Assembly (NCBI RefSeq): GCF_003432485.1
Contig: NZ_QVNQ01000003.1
Location: forward strand, 124,001-188,000
From: Actinomadura spongiicola
GTDB taxonomy: Bacteria; Actinomycetota; Actinomycetes; Streptosporangiales; Streptosporangiaceae
Reading direction: 5' to 3'
DNA length: 64,000 nucleotides
Shown here: positions 26,127-35,064 of the stretch, piece by piece
How positions within the stretch are numbered: position 1 is the first letter of the stretch
Layout: every line of letters begins with the position of its first letter
The notes under the pieces: generated by a model
Told to the model about the DNA's origin: nothing
Databases searched by the model: none
The model's input: only the letters and a program-made list of their open reading frames with translations
Program-made: the position numbers and the translations under genes

Positions 26127-27257
26127 CTACTTCCCGTCCTTGACGGGCTCCCCTTCCCGCTCCTCGCCCGCGTCCGCCGGCTCCTCGGGCCCCTTCGGCT
26201 CCCCGGGCTCCGCGTCGCCGGGCTCGGCGTCGGCCTTCTCGTCCCCGGTTCCGGACTCCTCCGCGGCCTCGTCCGCCTCGGCCTCGTCCGCCCGGGCGTC
26301 GTCGACCTCGGCGTCGTCCTGCGCCTCGTCCGTCGCTTCGTCCTTCGCTTCGTCCTTCGCTTCGGGCTCCGGTTCGGCCGTCGCCGGGGCGTCGGACGCC
26401 GGGTCCGTGGCGGCGACGCCGACCTTCTCCGGGCCGGTACGGCCGCGGGCCTGGTACAGGTAGGCGACGGCGCCGACGAAGAGGACGAACGACACCCAGT
26501 CGTTCAGCCGCAGGCCGAGGATCTCGTGCGCCTCGTCGATGCGCAGCGCCTCGATCCAGGCGCGTCCGAGCGTGTAGGCGGCGACGTAGAGCGCGAAGGC
26601 GCGGCCGTGCGTGAGCTTGTAGCGGCGGTCCGCCCAGATGACCAGGATCGCGACGCCGACGCACCACAGGAACTCGTACAGGAACGTCGGATGGTAGGTC
26701 GCGACGTCGGCGTACTCGGGGTCGAGCTGCACGGTGCCGTCCAGCCGGGGCCGCTTGTCCTCGCTGATCTCGATGGCCCAGAAGGCGTCGAGCGGCCGGC
26801 CGTACAGCTCCTGGTTCCAGTAGTTGCCCCACCGGCCGATGCCCTGCGCGAGGACGATCCCGGGCGCGACGGCGTCGGCGAGCGCGAGCACGGAGACCCC
26901 GCGCCGCCGGCATCCGATGGCCGCGCCGAGCGCGCCCAGCGCGATCGCGCCCCAGACGCCGAGGCCGCCCTCCCAGATCTTCAGCGCGCGGACCGGGTCG
27001 CCGCCGTCGCCGAAGTAGCGCTGGTAGTCGGTGGCGACGTGGTAGAGCCGCCCGCCGACGAGACCGAACGGCACCGCCCACACGGCCATGTCGACGACCA
27101 CGCCGGGCGTGCCGCCCTTGGCGGCCCAGCGGCGTTCTCCCAGCCAGACCGCGACGACGATGCCAAGAATGATCATGACGGCATAGGCGCGGATCGGGAC
27201 GGGCCCGAGGTGCCAGACACCCTGCGAGGGACTCGGAATATAGGCCAGCGGCTCCAT
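26127..27257 (-). CDS. lgt: Prolipoprotein diacylglyceryl transferase with long acidic tail
   Basis: 376 residues. The enzyme moves diacylglycerol from phosphatidylglycerol to the lipobox Cys of prolipoproteins in the membrane. Family motifs: VGGRLYHVATDY near 67-78, WEGGLGVWGA near 95-104, and GRWGNYWNQELYGRP near 141-155, with about seven membrane segments. The core ends near 278. The last ~98 residues are Ala/Asp/Glu-rich (KDEAKDEATDEAQDD) and must be cytosolic and disordered. Many lipoproteins in this window are its likely substrates. The last step of the pathway, lspA, is at 63134. Confidence 0.95.
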   Translation of the reverse strand: MEPLAYIPSPSQGVWHLGPVPIRAYAVMIILGIVVAVWLGERRWAAKGGTPGVVVDMAVWAVPFGLVGGRLYHVATDYQRYFGDGGDPVRALKIWEGGLGVWGAIALGALGAAIGCRRRGVSVLALADAVAPGIVLAQGIGRWGNYWNQELYGRPLDAFWAIEISEDKRPRLDGTVQLDPEYADVATYHPTFLYEFLWCVGVAILVIWADRRYKLTHGRAFALYVAAYTLGRAWIEALRIDEAHEILGLRLNDWVSFVLFVGAVAYLYQARGRTGPEKVGVAATDPASDAPATAEPEPEAKDEAKDEATDEAQDDAEVDDARADEAEADEAAEESGTGDEKADAEPGDAEPGEPKGPEEPADAGEEREGEPVKDGK

Positions 27258-27298
27258 GCCCGCAGACGTTACCGCGTCCCGGAGGCGGTGCGCGCCGT

Positions 27299-28129
27299 CT
27301 ACGCCGCCGCCGGGTCGCCGCCGGCCGCCGTGTCGCGCGAGCGGGGGCCGCCGGACGCCGGTGCCAGGCCGCCGCCCGCCCGGGCCACGGCCTTCGTCAG
27401 CTCGTCCGGGGAGCGCAGCACGTCGTCGTCGACCTTCCTGCCGTTCAGCGCCAGGTACGGGGTGGAGTCGACCCCGGACCTCCCGGCCTGGGCGCTCGCC
27501 TTCTCGACCAGGTCGACGCGCTGGGCGTCGTGGACGCACGTGGCGAACGCCGGGTCGGTGACGCCGAGCTCGGCCGCGTACTTGATCAGGTTCTCGTTGG
27601 AGAAGCCGATGTCGCCCTCGGGGGGCTGCTCGGCGAAGAGCCTGTCGTGGTAGCGGACCCAGCGGTCGACCGGCAGGCACGCGGCGGCGTTCGCGGCCCG
27701 CCGCGAGTTCGACATGAGCGGGTCCTGCTGGAACAGCTGGAACGGCCGGTAGACGACCTTGACCCTGCCCTCGGCCGCGAGTCTCTTGATCGTCCCGCCG
27801 ACCCTGGTCTCCACGGTCCGGCACATCGGACACTGGAAGTCCTCGTACAGGTCCAGGACGGGGGCGGTGACGCCGGGCCGTGCCATGGCCACGGCGCCGT
27901 GCTGCTCGCGGGTCGTGGGAGCCAGCGGGCCGTCGTAGGCGTCCTCCGCGAACCCCCGGCCGCCGCCGCGGGAGAAGGCCACGACGACGCCCGCGACGAG
28001 GACGGACGTCACGGCGACACCGCCGAGGACGACCTGGAGCAGCCGTTTCCGCCGTTCCCTCGCCGCGGCCCGTGCCTGGTGCTCCGTGAGCAGCCGGCGC
28101 GCGGACGGCTCGTTCTCATGCTCGCTCAT
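27299..28129 (-). CDS. Membrane-anchored DsbA-like thioredoxin-fold protein (CPMC)
   Basis: 276 residues. A basic N-terminus, one membrane segment near 31-52, then an extracytoplasmic DsbA/thioredoxin_4 domain with active site C100-PMC-C103 (LYEDFQCPMC) and the cis-Pro loop STPYLALNG. It probably oxidises or shuffles disulfides in exported proteins. The start at 28129 is preferred: GGGGGA lies four bases upstream, while an earlier ATG would put extra residues before the anchor. A second paralogue and a VKOR lie just upstream. Confidence 0.88.
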   Translation of the reverse strand: MSEHENEPSARRLLTEHQARAAARERRKRLLQVVLGGVAVTSVLVAGVVVAFSRGGGRGFAEDAYDGPLAPTTREQHGAVAMARPGVTAPVLDLYEDFQCPMCRTVETRVGGTIKRLAAEGRVKVVYRPFQLFQQDPLMSNSRRAANAAACLPVDRWVRYHDRLFAEQPPEGDIGFSNENLIKYAAELGVTDPAFATCVHDAQRVDLVEKASAQAGRSGVDSTPYLALNGRKVDDDVLRSPDELTKAVARAGGGLAPASGGPRSRDTAAGGDPAAA

Positions 28130-28211
28130 CGATCCCCCGATCGCCACCGTACGTGACCGTTCATGCACGGACGAGCATACCGGGGCGCGGCGTGCGGAGC
28201 CCGGTGAAGCG

Positions 28212-28252
28212 CGCCGCGCCGCGCCGATCGCGGTGATCGGCGCGGCGCGGCG
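28212..28252 (-). terminator. 18-bp perfect hairpin between the two DsbA-like genes
   Basis: CGCCGCGCCGCGCCGATC (28212-28229) pairs perfectly with its complement at 28235-28252 around a five-base loop. On the minus strand it follows the CPVC gene and precedes the CPMC gene, so it should end or attenuate the upstream transcript. Confidence 0.8.
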
Positions 28253-28261
28253 GAAGACGAA

Positions 28262-28297
28262 TCAGGCGGGTCAGGCGGGTCAGGCGGGTCAGGCCGG
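28262..28297. repeat. Four tandem copies of a 9-bp unit
   Basis: TCAGGCGGG is repeated three times and followed by a fourth, one-base variant TCAGGCCGG. It lies just past the stop of the CPVC gene (28303) and before the hairpin at 28252. This is a small minisatellite with no obvious role. Confidence 0.85.
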
Positions 28298-28302
28298 GAA
28301 CG

Positions 28303-29079
28303 TCACTTTCCGGACGCCCGGGCCTGGTCGACGGTGGCCCGCAGCGCACCCGGGTTCATGACCTGGCCCATTTCGAGCTTCTGGCCGTTCAGGAAGACCG
28401 TCGGGGTGCCTTCGACGCGGCGGTCCTGCAGGGCGTACTTGGTCATCGCCTGGACCTGGGTCTTCTTCTCCTCGTCCCGGACGCACTTCTCGAAGTTCGC
28501 GTCCGTGACGCCGACGTCCTTGCCCCACTTCACGAGGTCGTCGGGAGCGAAGCCCTCGTCGCCCTCGCGGGGCTGGAACCGGAAGAGGGCGTGATGGTAG
28601 GAGATCCACTTGTCGGCCGGGACGCAGAGCGCCGCCTCGGCCGAGCGCAGCGAGTTGATCTTGATGGGGTCGCGCTGCTGCCCGAACAGGTGGAACGGCC
28701 GGTAGACCACCTTGACCTTGCCCTCGCGGGCCAGTTCCAGGATGGTCTTGCCGCTGCTGTCCTCGAACTGCTTGCAGACCGGGCACTGGAAGTCCTCGAA
28801 GATCTCCAGTTCCGGTTTGGTCACGCCGGGCTGCGCCATCACGATCGAGCCGTCCTGCTGGCGGCTGAGCGGGGCCAGGGCGCCGGTGTACGCCTCGGCC
28901 TTGCCGTTGTCGCGCTGCCGGTCGACGATCAGGACGGTCCCGACCACGATGACCGCCACCGCGACCACGGACCCGAGGACGATGGCGAGCAGCCGCCGCT
29001 GCTTCGCACGCGCCGCCTGCCGCTTGCGCTCGGCGGACAGGCGCTCCCGCGCCGACCGCTCCCGTGCGGCCTTGCTCAT
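28303..29079 (-). CDS. Membrane-anchored DsbA-like thioredoxin-fold protein (CPVC)
   Basis: 258 residues. Layout is the same as the paralogue at 27299: basic N-terminus, membrane segment near 30-52, thioredoxin_4 domain with C99-PVC-C102 (FEDFQCPVC), cis-Pro loop GTPTVFLNG. GGAGA precedes the ATG. With the VKOR 59 bases upstream it forms a likely oxidative folding pair: VKOR reoxidises the DsbA-like protein using quinone. This is known for mycobacterial VKOR/DsbA and inferred here. Confidence 0.9.
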   Translation of the reverse strand: MSKAARERSARERLSAERKRQAARAKQRRLLAIVLGSVVAVAVIVVGTVLIVDRQRDNGKAEAYTGALAPLSRQQDGSIVMAQPGVTKPELEIFEDFQCPVCKQFEDSSGKTILELAREGKVKVVYRPFHLFGQQRDPIKINSLRSAEAALCVPADKWISYHHALFRFQPREGDEGFAPDDLVKWGKDVGVTDANFEKCVRDEEKKTQVQAMTKYALQDRRVEGTPTVFLNGQKLEMGQVMNPGALRATVDQARASGK

Positions 29080-29138
29080 GGGGTTTCTCCTATTGCGTGG
29101 GGGCCGCGCCGCGACCGTGCGGCGCGGTCCCGGCGAGA

Positions 29139-29630
29139 CTAGTCGACTTGACCGATTCGCCGGAATTCGTCGATCAGTACGAGAACGAACAGCAGGACGG
29201 TGACGACGTGCACCCCGCTGCACCACAGGCAAATTTTGTGCAGAATTGCCAGTTCCACGGTGACGAGATAAACGACGAAGAGCATGCCGACCGACACGCT
29301 CGCGACCCGTCCCCACCGCAGCGGCGGCCAGGTCGACCGCAGCGCCCACGGTGTCATCAGCGCACCGAACGCGACGAAGAACGCCAGACCGAGCAGCGGC
29401 ATGGGAATGCCGACCAGCGACGAGTACTCGCTGGTCGTGACCGCGTGACAGTCGACGGTCCTGGACGCCGAGCACACCAGCGCCTCTTCGTCGTAGTGCG
29501 TGATCGTCAGGTAGACGGAGATCCCGAAACCGGCGATCGTCAGGATCCAGGCCACGACCTGGGACCATACGGGCGGCAACGGCGGTGCGGCCGTGGTGGC
29601 CTCGTCCTTCGCCGTCATCTCTTGCGTCAT
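29139..29630 (-). CDS. Vitamin K epoxide reductase (VKOR) family protein
   Basis: 163 residues, four to five membrane segments. It has the VKOR cysteine set: loop pair C53 and C61 (VCSASRTVDC) and the quinone-side pair C134-LW-C137. The Ser of SSLVGIPM is also conserved. VKOR takes electrons from DsbA-like proteins and passes them to quinone, replacing DsbB in actinobacteria. AAGGA lies six bases before the ATG. It starts the DsbA-like operon. Confidence 0.93.
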   Translation of the reverse strand: MTQEMTAKDEATTAAPPLPPVWSQVVAWILTIAGFGISVYLTITHYDEEALVCSASRTVDCHAVTTSEYSSLVGIPMPLLGLAFFVAFGALMTPWALRSTWPPLRWGRVASVSVGMLFVVYLVTVELAILHKICLWCSGVHVVTVLLFVLVLIDEFRRIGQVD

Positions 29631-29738
29631 CGTGATCCTTCCAGGTCCGTCTCACCCGGCGAACACACCTTACGGGAGAGCGGCGGAAGCACAAGCACGA
29701 CTCGGAGGCACCGTCCGGAGTTACCAAAAGGTCCCGGG

Positions 29739-29765
29739 GACCCGGCCCGCGGGGCGGGCCGGGTC
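29739..29765 (-). terminator. Terminator of the trp operon
   Basis: GACCCGGCCCGC pairs perfectly with GCGGGCCGGGTC (12 bp) around GGG. On the minus strand it begins six bases after the trpA stop and is followed by CCTTTTGG. Confidence 0.85.
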
Positions 29766-29770
29766 GAACG

Positions 29771-30586
29771 TCAGCGCCGGCCCGCGCGGACGCCCGCGGC
29801 CAGTTCCTCGGTGAGCGCGCGGATCCCGGCCAGCCCGGACGGCGGGTCGGGCGCGTCGAGCAGGCGGCGGACGAACGCCGAACCGACGATCACGCCGTCG
29901 GCGAATCCGGCGACCTCCGCGGCCTGTGCGCCGTTGCCGACGCCGAGCCCGAGGCCGACCGGAAGGGCGGTGCCGTGCTTGTCGATGACGGCGCGGGTCC
30001 GTTCGACGAGCCGGGGCGCGCCGGTGTCGACGGCGGAGCGGGCGCCGGTGACGCCCATCAGCGACGCCGCGTACACGAACCCGCGGGACGCCTCGGTGAT
30101 CTTCTCGATGCGCTCGTCGGTGGAGCTGAGCGCGACGAGGAACACCCGGTCCAGGGCGTGCGCGTCGGACGCCTCCAGCCAGCCGGCGCCCTCCTCCGGG
30201 GTGAGGTCCGGGGTGATGAGCCCGGTCCCGCCGGCCGACGCCAGGTCGCGGGCGAACCGGTCGACGCCGTAGTGGTCGACGGGGTTCCAGTACGTCATGA
30301 CGAGGGTCGGGACGCCGGTGGCGGCGACGGCCTCGACCGTCCGGAACACGTCGGCGACGCGGACGCCGCCGACGAGCGCCTGGTGCACGGCGTCCTGGAT
30401 GGTGGGGCCGTCCATCATCGGGTCGGTGTAGGGCAGGCCGATCTCGATGGCGTCGCACCCGGCGTCGACCATCGTCCGCGCCGCCTCGATGGCGCCGTCG
30501 ACGGTGGGGAACCCGGCGGGCAGGTAGCCGACGAGCGCGGCGCGGCCCTCCGACGCGGCCTTGTCGTAGGCGGTCCGGACGCTCAC
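29771..30586 (-). CDS. trpA: Tryptophan synthase alpha subunit
   Basis: 271 residues, a TIM barrel that cleaves indole-3-glycerol phosphate to indole for TrpB. Motifs: [19 protein letters not shown] contains the catalytic Glu and Asp, and [14 protein letters not shown] is the phosphate-binding loop. The GTG start overlaps the trpB stop by four bases (GTGA), so the two subunits are translationally coupled. A strong terminator follows. Confidence 0.96.
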   Translation of the reverse strand: MSVRTAYDKAASEGRAALVGYLPAGFPTVDGAIEAARTMVDAGCDAIEIGLPYTDPMMDGPTIQDAVHQALVGGVRVADVFRTVEAVAATGVPTLVMTYWNPVDHYGVDRFARDLASAGGTGLITPDLTPEEGAGWLEASDAHALDRVFLVALSSTDERIEKITEASRGFVYAASLMGVTGARSAVDTGAPRLVERTRAVIDKHGTALPVGLGLGVGNGAQAAEVAGFADGVIVGSAFVRRLLDAPDPPSGLAGIRALTEELAAGVRAGRR

Positions 30587-31809
30587 TGGCCCTCCCCCTC
30601 GGGGACGAGGCCGAAGAAGCCGGCGGCCGTGTGCATGTCCTTGTCGCCGCGGCCGGACAGGCACAGCACGATCACGGCGTCCCGGCCCAGTTCCGCGCCC
30701 AGCTCGGGGCCGATCTTGAGCGCGCCCGCGAGCGCGTGCGCGGACTCGATGGCCGGGATGACGCCCTCGGTGCGGCACAGCAGCGCGAACGCCTCCATCG
30801 CCTCGGCGTCGGTGATCTCGCGGTAGTCGGCGCGGCCGGAGTCGCGCAGCCACGAATGCTCGGGGCCGACGCCGGGATAGTCGAGCCCGGCGGAGATCGA
30901 GTGGGTCTCCACGGTCTGGCCGTCGTCGTCCTGGAGCAGGTAGGTGCGCATGCCGTGGATGACGCCGAGGGAGCCGCCGACGAGCGTCGCGGCGTGCCTG
31001 CCGGTCGCGACCCCGTCGCCGCCCGCCTCGAACCCGTACAGCCGGACGGACTCGTCGGGGATGAAGGCGTGGAACGCGCCGATCGCGTTGGAGCCGCCGC
31101 CGACGCAGGCGACGACGGCGTCGGGCAGGGCACCGGTCAGCTCCAGGCACTGCCGCCGCGCTTCCACGCCGATGATCCGCTGGAAGTCGCGGACCATCAT
31201 CGGGAACGGGTGCGGGCCCATGACGGAGCCGATGCAGTAGTGGGTGTTCTCGACGCTGGCGACCCAGTCGCGGAACGCCTCGTTGCAGGCGTCCTTGAGG
31301 GTGCGGCTGCCGGTCGTCACGGGGACGACCTCGGCGCCGAGCATCCGCATCCGGGCGACGTTGAGGGCCTGCCGCTCGGTGTCGACCTCGCCCATGTAGA
31401 CGGTGCACTCAAGGCCGAGCAGCGCCGCGGCCGTGGCGGTGGCGACGCCGTGCTGCCCGGCGCCCGTCTCGGCGATCACGCGGGTCTTGCCCATGCGCCG
31501 GGTGAGCAGCGCCTGGCCCAGCACATTGTTGATCTTGTGTGAGCCGGTGTGGTTGAGGTCCTCGCGTTTGAGGAGCACGCGGGCGCCCGCGTGCGCGGAG
31601 AACCGTTTCGCCTCGGTCAGGAGACTGGGACGGCCCGCGTAGCCGGCGAGGAGGTCCTCCAGTTCGGCGGTGAAGGCCGGGTCACGCTTGGCGGTCTCGA
31701 ACTCGCGGGTCAGTTCGTCCAGCGCCGCCATCAGCGCCTCGGGGGCGAACCGGCCGCCGAACGGTCCGAAGTGGCCCGTGGCGTCGGGCACGGCGGTATC
31801 GGTGGTCAT
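30583..31809 (-). CDS. trpB: Tryptophan synthase beta subunit
   Basis: 408 residues. This PLP enzyme condenses indole with serine. The PLP lysine is in [20 protein letters not shown] near residues 84-103. The Gly-rich phosphate loop is [12 protein letters not shown], and the catalytic Glu is in [10 protein letters not shown]. Length and sequence are those of TrpB1. It is separated from trpC by 111 bases. Confidence 0.96.
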   Translation of the reverse strand: MTTDTAVPDATGHFGPFGGRFAPEALMAALDELTREFETAKRDPAFTAELEDLLAGYAGRPSLLTEAKRFSAHAGARVLLKREDLNHTGSHKINNVLGQALLTRRMGKTRVIAETGAGQHGVATATAAALLGLECTVYMGEVDTERQALNVARMRMLGAEVVPVTTGSRTLKDACNEAFRDWVASVENTHYCIGSVMGPHPFPMMVRDFQRIIGVEARRQCLELTGALPDAVVACVGGGSNAIGAFHAFIPDESVRLYGFEAGGDGVATGRHAATLVGGSLGVIHGMRTYLLQDDDGQTVETHSISAGLDYPGVGPEHSWLRDSGRADYREITDAEAMEAFALLCRTEGVIPAIESAHALAGALKIGPELGAELGRDAVIVLCLSGRGDKDMHTAAGFFGLVPEGEGQ

Positions 31810-31920
31810 GAGTAACGCGTCCTGTCATACGAGTAGGGGGCTTGTTCGCTGGGTTCAGTGAAAGCCCCGCCATCGCTCCCGGAGCGGCTCGACCTGCATG
31901 CCCGTACCCTATCCGGTGGC

Positions 31921-32727
31921 TCAGCCGCTCTGACGCAGAGCGGGGTGGGCTCCGGCGGCGACGAGGTCGGCGACCGCGGCGCGCGGATCCTTGCCGATCA
32001 CCAGGCTCTCCCCGACCAGCACCGCGTCGGCGCCGCTGGAGGCGTAGGCGAGCAGGTCGTGCGGGCCCCGCACACCCGATTCGGCGATCTTCACGACGTC
32101 CTTGGGGAGGTGCGGCGCGACCCGCGCGAACACGCCCCGGTCGACCTGAAGGGTCTTCAGGTCACGAGCGTTGACCCCGATGACCTTGGCGCCCGCGTCA
32201 ACGGCCCGTTCCGCCTCCTCCTCGGTGTGCGCCTCCACGAGCGGGACCAGCCCGATCGACTCGGCCCGCTCGACCAGCGACACCAGCGCGTCCTGCTCCA
32301 GCGCGGCGACGATCAGCAGGGCCATGTCGGCGCCGTGGGCCCGCGCCTCCCACAGCTGGTACGAGGTGACGATGAAGTCCTTGCGCAGGACGCAGACCCC
32401 GACGTTCGCGCGGACCTCGGCGAGGTCGTCCAGGCTGCCGCCGAACCGCCGCCGCTCGGTCAGCACGCTGATCACCTTCGCGCCGCCGGCCTCGTAGTCA
32501 CGGGCGAGTGCGGCGGGGTCGGCGATGGCGGCGAGCGCGCCCTTGGACGGGCTGCTGCGCTTGACCTCGGCGATCACCGTGACCCCCGGGCCGCGCAGCG
32601 CGGCGAGGGCGTCCCGGGGGGCCGGGGCGTCCGCCGCCTTCTCCTTCAGAGCTTCGAGCGGGACCTCGCGCTGCCTTTCGGCGAGATCGGCCCGGACGCC
32701 CTCAACGATCTCGTCCAGAACGCTCAA
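31921..32727 (-). CDS. trpC: Indole-3-glycerol phosphate synthase
   Basis: 268 residues, monofunctional, TIM barrel. Motifs: [13 protein letters not shown] near 50-62, [31 protein letters not shown] and [11 protein letters not shown]. The start is the rare TTG (TTGAGCGTTCTG, giving MSVLDEI, the conserved N-terminus), with GGGGG nine bases upstream. Like other actinomycetes it has no fused TrpF; PriA encoded at 47839 is expected to do that step. Confidence 0.95.
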   Translation of the reverse strand: MSVLDEIVEGVRADLAERQREVPLEALKEKAADAPAPRDALAALRGPGVTVIAEVKRSSPSKGALAAIADPAALARDYEAGGAKVISVLTERRRFGGSLDDLAEVRANVGVCVLRKDFIVTSYQLWEARAHGADMALLIVAALEQDALVSLVERAESIGLVPLVEAHTEEEAERAVDAGAKVIGVNARDLKTLQVDRGVFARVAPHLPKDVVKIAESGVRGPHDLLAYASSGADAVLVGESLVIGKDPRAAVADLVAAGAHPALRQSG

Positions 32728-32807
32728 TGTCGCAGGCCCCCTATTTCAGGTCGTTCCGTCCACCGATCGTAGCCGCCCCCTCGGACGTCCCCCGCATCCG
32801 GGACGTC

Positions 32808-33227
32808 TCAGGGCGCCAACGCCTCGGCGAACGGCAGGTTGCGGACGACCCAGAACACGGCGACGACCCCCACGAACGAGTACGCCACCGCCGGCCTCAA
32901 GATCGCGCTCCGCATCGGCAGCCCCCGCGCGCTCGACACGGTCCACCGCACGAACAGGTAACCGAGCACGGGCAACAGCAGGAACACCAACGGGTTGAAG
33001 CCGAACGCCGTCCCGACGTCCCCGTGCGTGAGCGCGTGGACGAGCCGCATCATCCCGCATCCCGGGCAGTAATACCCGGTGATGGCCAGGAACGGGCAGC
33101 TCGGATAGTGCCCCGCCTCGTTCGGATCCCGAAACGCCACGAGCAAGGCCCCCGCAGCGACCCCACCGAGCACAAGCCCTTGCGGCAGCAGCGTCCGCCC
33201 CGGAGATCGGTATGACACGCGAGTCAC
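32808..33227 (-). CDS. DUF2752 membrane protein
   Basis: 139 residues, about four membrane segments. The diagnostic DUF2752 motif is CPFLAITGYYCPGCGMMR, with C-x(10)-CPGCG. The gene is a routine member of actinomycete trp clusters and its role is unknown. The GTG start at 33227 is inferred; the open frame continues far upstream over the next gene. Confidence 0.85.
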   Translation of the reverse strand: MTRVSYRSPGRTLLPQGLVLGGVAAGALLVAFRDPNEAGHYPSCPFLAITGYYCPGCGMMRLVHALTHGDVGTAFGFNPLVFLLLPVLGYLFVRWTVSSARGLPMRSAILRPAVAYSFVGVVAVFWVVRNLPFAEALAP

Positions 33228-33249
33228 GTTCTCAGCGTAGGCGAGGGGT

Positions 33250-33903
33250 TCACCGGTCCAGGACGTAACCAACGCCCCGAACGGTCCTGATGGGGTTCCC
33301 CGCGCCGAGCTTGGCGCGAAGCTGCGCCACATGAACGTCCACGGTACGGCTTCCCGCCCCGGCGCCCGGCCCCCACGCCGCCTCGAGAAGCTGCTCGCGG
33401 CTGAACACCCGACCGGGGTTGGCCATGAGAAACTCCAGAAGGTCGAACTCGGTGACCGTAAGGGCGGCACGTCGATCACCCACGACCGCGGTGCGACCAG
33501 CGGGATCGAGAGCGATCTCCCCGGCCCGGAGCACCCCGGGTGCCGCGGCGGGAACAGCGCCACGAAGCGCGTCGGCGACAGCACGCGCGAGAACACGCGG
33601 ACTGAACGGCCGACCAACCCGGTGATCACCGAAGGCGTCACCGGGCTCCAGCGAACCCGTGACGGCGACGACGGGCGCGGGGTACGCCGCGTCGGCGACG
33701 CGGCGATACAGATCGGCGGGCAGCGCGGCAACCGACAGATCGAGCACGACGACATCGGGACGTCCACGCGCGGCGGCGCCAGGGGCCCGCGCGGGATCGG
33801 TCTCGATCTCCACGTCGAAGCCCTCACGAGCCAGGTAGCGGCGCTGCATCTCGGCGACCGCAGGGTCATGCTCGACGACGAGAACGACCCCGTCGCCGCT
33901 CAT
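33250..33903 (-). CDS. OmpR-type response regulator with altered receiver, orphan
   Basis: 217 residues. The receiver covers about 6-115 and the winged-helix effector about 123-215 (LTVTEFDLLEFLMANPGRVFSREQLL; TVDVHVAQLRAKLG; TVRGVGYVL). The acidic pocket (E11, D13), phospho-acceptor D55 and T82 are present. The invariant switch Lys is replaced by R98 (VGRPF instead of xKPF), and the receiver is short and Ala-rich. No histidine kinase is near. The ATG overlaps the stop of the Trp membrane protein by four bases, placing it firmly inside the trp operon. Possible roles are phosphorylation-independent control of trp, or an unrelated passenger. Confidence 0.88.
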   Translation of the reverse strand: MSGDGVVLVVEHDPAVAEMQRRYLAREGFDVEIETDPARAPGAAARGRPDVVVLDLSVAALPADLYRRVADAAYPAPVVAVTGSLEPGDAFGDHRVGRPFSPRVLARAVADALRGAVPAAAPGVLRAGEIALDPAGRTAVVGDRRAALTVTEFDLLEFLMANPGRVFSREQLLEAAWGPGAGAGSRTVDVHVAQLRAKLGAGNPIRTVRGVGYVLDR

Positions 33904-34481
33904 GCCCGCCCGTTCCGCTGAGCGGTCGGGTCCTCACCCCGATCAAGAGACTTCCACATGGCGGACGGATCGTCATCAACGACCGCACGCGGCGCCGAAC
34001 GCTCGTAACGCGCGGACATACCGGGCCAACGCGCCCCCCGCGCCACCGTGAGAGCCCCGGCGACGATCAACAGCACCCCTCCGGCGAGGGAGACCGTCCA
34101 CCAGAGGCTGACGTCGACATCAGGCTGAGCACCCAATCTCAACAGCCCAGTCTGATCACCTGCAGCGGACAACACGGCAGACCGCCGAACCGCGACAACC
34201 GAGGCGTAGGCGATACCAGCCCCGAACAACCCAAGGAGCACCCCGACACCAACACGTACCCGCCCTCTGGTGGCGAACAGAGCGGCAAGCCCCGCAAGCC
34301 CGGCCCAGCCGAGCGCACTCGGGGCGCCGCCGAGATCCCCACCGGTCAGGGTCCGGCTGAGCGGGGTGATGGCGTCCTCGGCCCGGACGGTGGCCCAGGT
34401 ACGACCCGCGGCGAGCAGGGCGAGACCGGCCCCGACAGCGCACAGCAACGCCGTCAGGCCGCGTTCACGCCCGGGTGTCAT
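33900..34481 (-). CDS. Trp biosynthesis-associated membrane protein (TIGR02234 family)
   Basis: 193 residues with four membrane segments ([66 protein letters not shown]). The [10 protein letters not shown] run and the four-helix layout match the protein normally encoded beside trpE in actinomycetes; function unknown. The ATG at 34481 overlaps the hisI stop by four bases. trpE usually sits between these two genes but does not here. Confidence 0.88.
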   Translation of the reverse strand: MTPGRERGLTALLCAVGAGLALLAAGRTWATVRAEDAITPLSRTLTGGDLGGAPSALGWAGLAGLAALFATRGRVRVGVGVLLGLFGAGIAYASVVAVRRSAVLSAAGDQTGLLRLGAQPDVDVSLWWTVSLAGGVLLIVAGALTVARGARWPGMSARYERSAPRAVVDDDPSAMWKSLDRGEDPTAQRNGRA

Positions 34482-34858
34482 TCCGGTTCCGGCCGTTCCC
34501 CGACCACGGCGGGAAGCACGTCGGCGTCCCAGCAAGTGCGATCCCCGGTGTGACAGGCCGCACCGACCTGATCGACCTTCACGAGAATCGCGTCGGCATC
34601 ACAATCAAGCGCGACCGACTTGACCCACTGCTGATGCCCGGAGGTCTCCCCCTTCACCCAGTACTCCTGCCGGCTGCGAGACCAGTAGGTGCAGCGGCCG
34701 CTGGTCAGAGTACGGTGCAACGCCTCATCGTCCATCCACCCGAGCATCAACACCTCACCGGTGTCGTACTGCTGGGCGATGGCCGGCACGAGCCCGTTGG
34801 GGTCGCGCTTCAACCGATCAGCGATCTTGGGGTCCAAACCGGACGCTCGAACGGACAT
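34478..34858 (-). CDS. hisI: Phosphoribosyl-AMP cyclohydrolase
   Basis: 126 residues. It opens the adenine ring of phosphoribosyl-AMP in histidine synthesis. Family motifs: [21 protein letters not shown] near 22-42, [18 protein letters not shown], and the zinc site SVALDCDAD with [11 protein letters not shown]. It is monofunctional (no HisE fusion). It leads the hisI-trp operon, separated from the main his operon by about 12 kb. Confidence 0.95.
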   Translation of the reverse strand: MSVRASGLDPKIADRLKRDPNGLVPAIAQQYDTGEVLMLGWMDDEALHRTLTSGRCTYWSRSRQEYWVKGETSGHQQWVKSVALDCDADAILVKVDQVGAACHTGDRTCWDADVLPAVVGERPEPE

Positions 34859-34917
34859 GTGTGAAGTTTATTGCAGCCCCCTCCCCCACCGACCACCACA
34901 CCGCACGCCCCCAAGCC

Positions 34918-35008
34918 CTTAAGGCGAGCCGAAGCCATGCAGCGATCGCACCGCAGCTGAGGACGATGGAGGGCGCGCAGCGCCCCAAGGAGGAGTGCAC
35001 CGCAACGA
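34918..35008 (+). repeat. 3' half of the dispersed structured repeat (copy 4)
   Basis: Starts at AAGGCGAGCCGAAGCC and runs through GCGATCGCACCGCAG to the 3' hairpin at 34953-35003. Its tip is GGGCGC-GCA-GCGCCC and its internal loop GACGATGGA / CAAGGAGGA. The outer stem (GCAGCTGAG / GTGCACCGC) pairs only at its base, so this copy may be decaying. The 5' half is absent. Confidence 0.8.
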
Positions 35009-35064
35009 ATACGCGAGCCAGCACCCGCCGTGCCCACCAACCCCAGCCCTACAGCAATACCGCG

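Noticed and set aside
28262..28297. Possible CRISPR-like repeat
   Set aside because: Units are nine bases with no spacers; it is a simple tandem repeat. No cas genes are present.
31854..31898. 14-codon frame (MQVEPLRERWRGFH) between trpC and trpB, a possible small trp peptide
   Set aside because: No ribosome site, one Trp only, and no terminator follows, so neither a leader peptide nor a recognisable TrpM; left unannotated.
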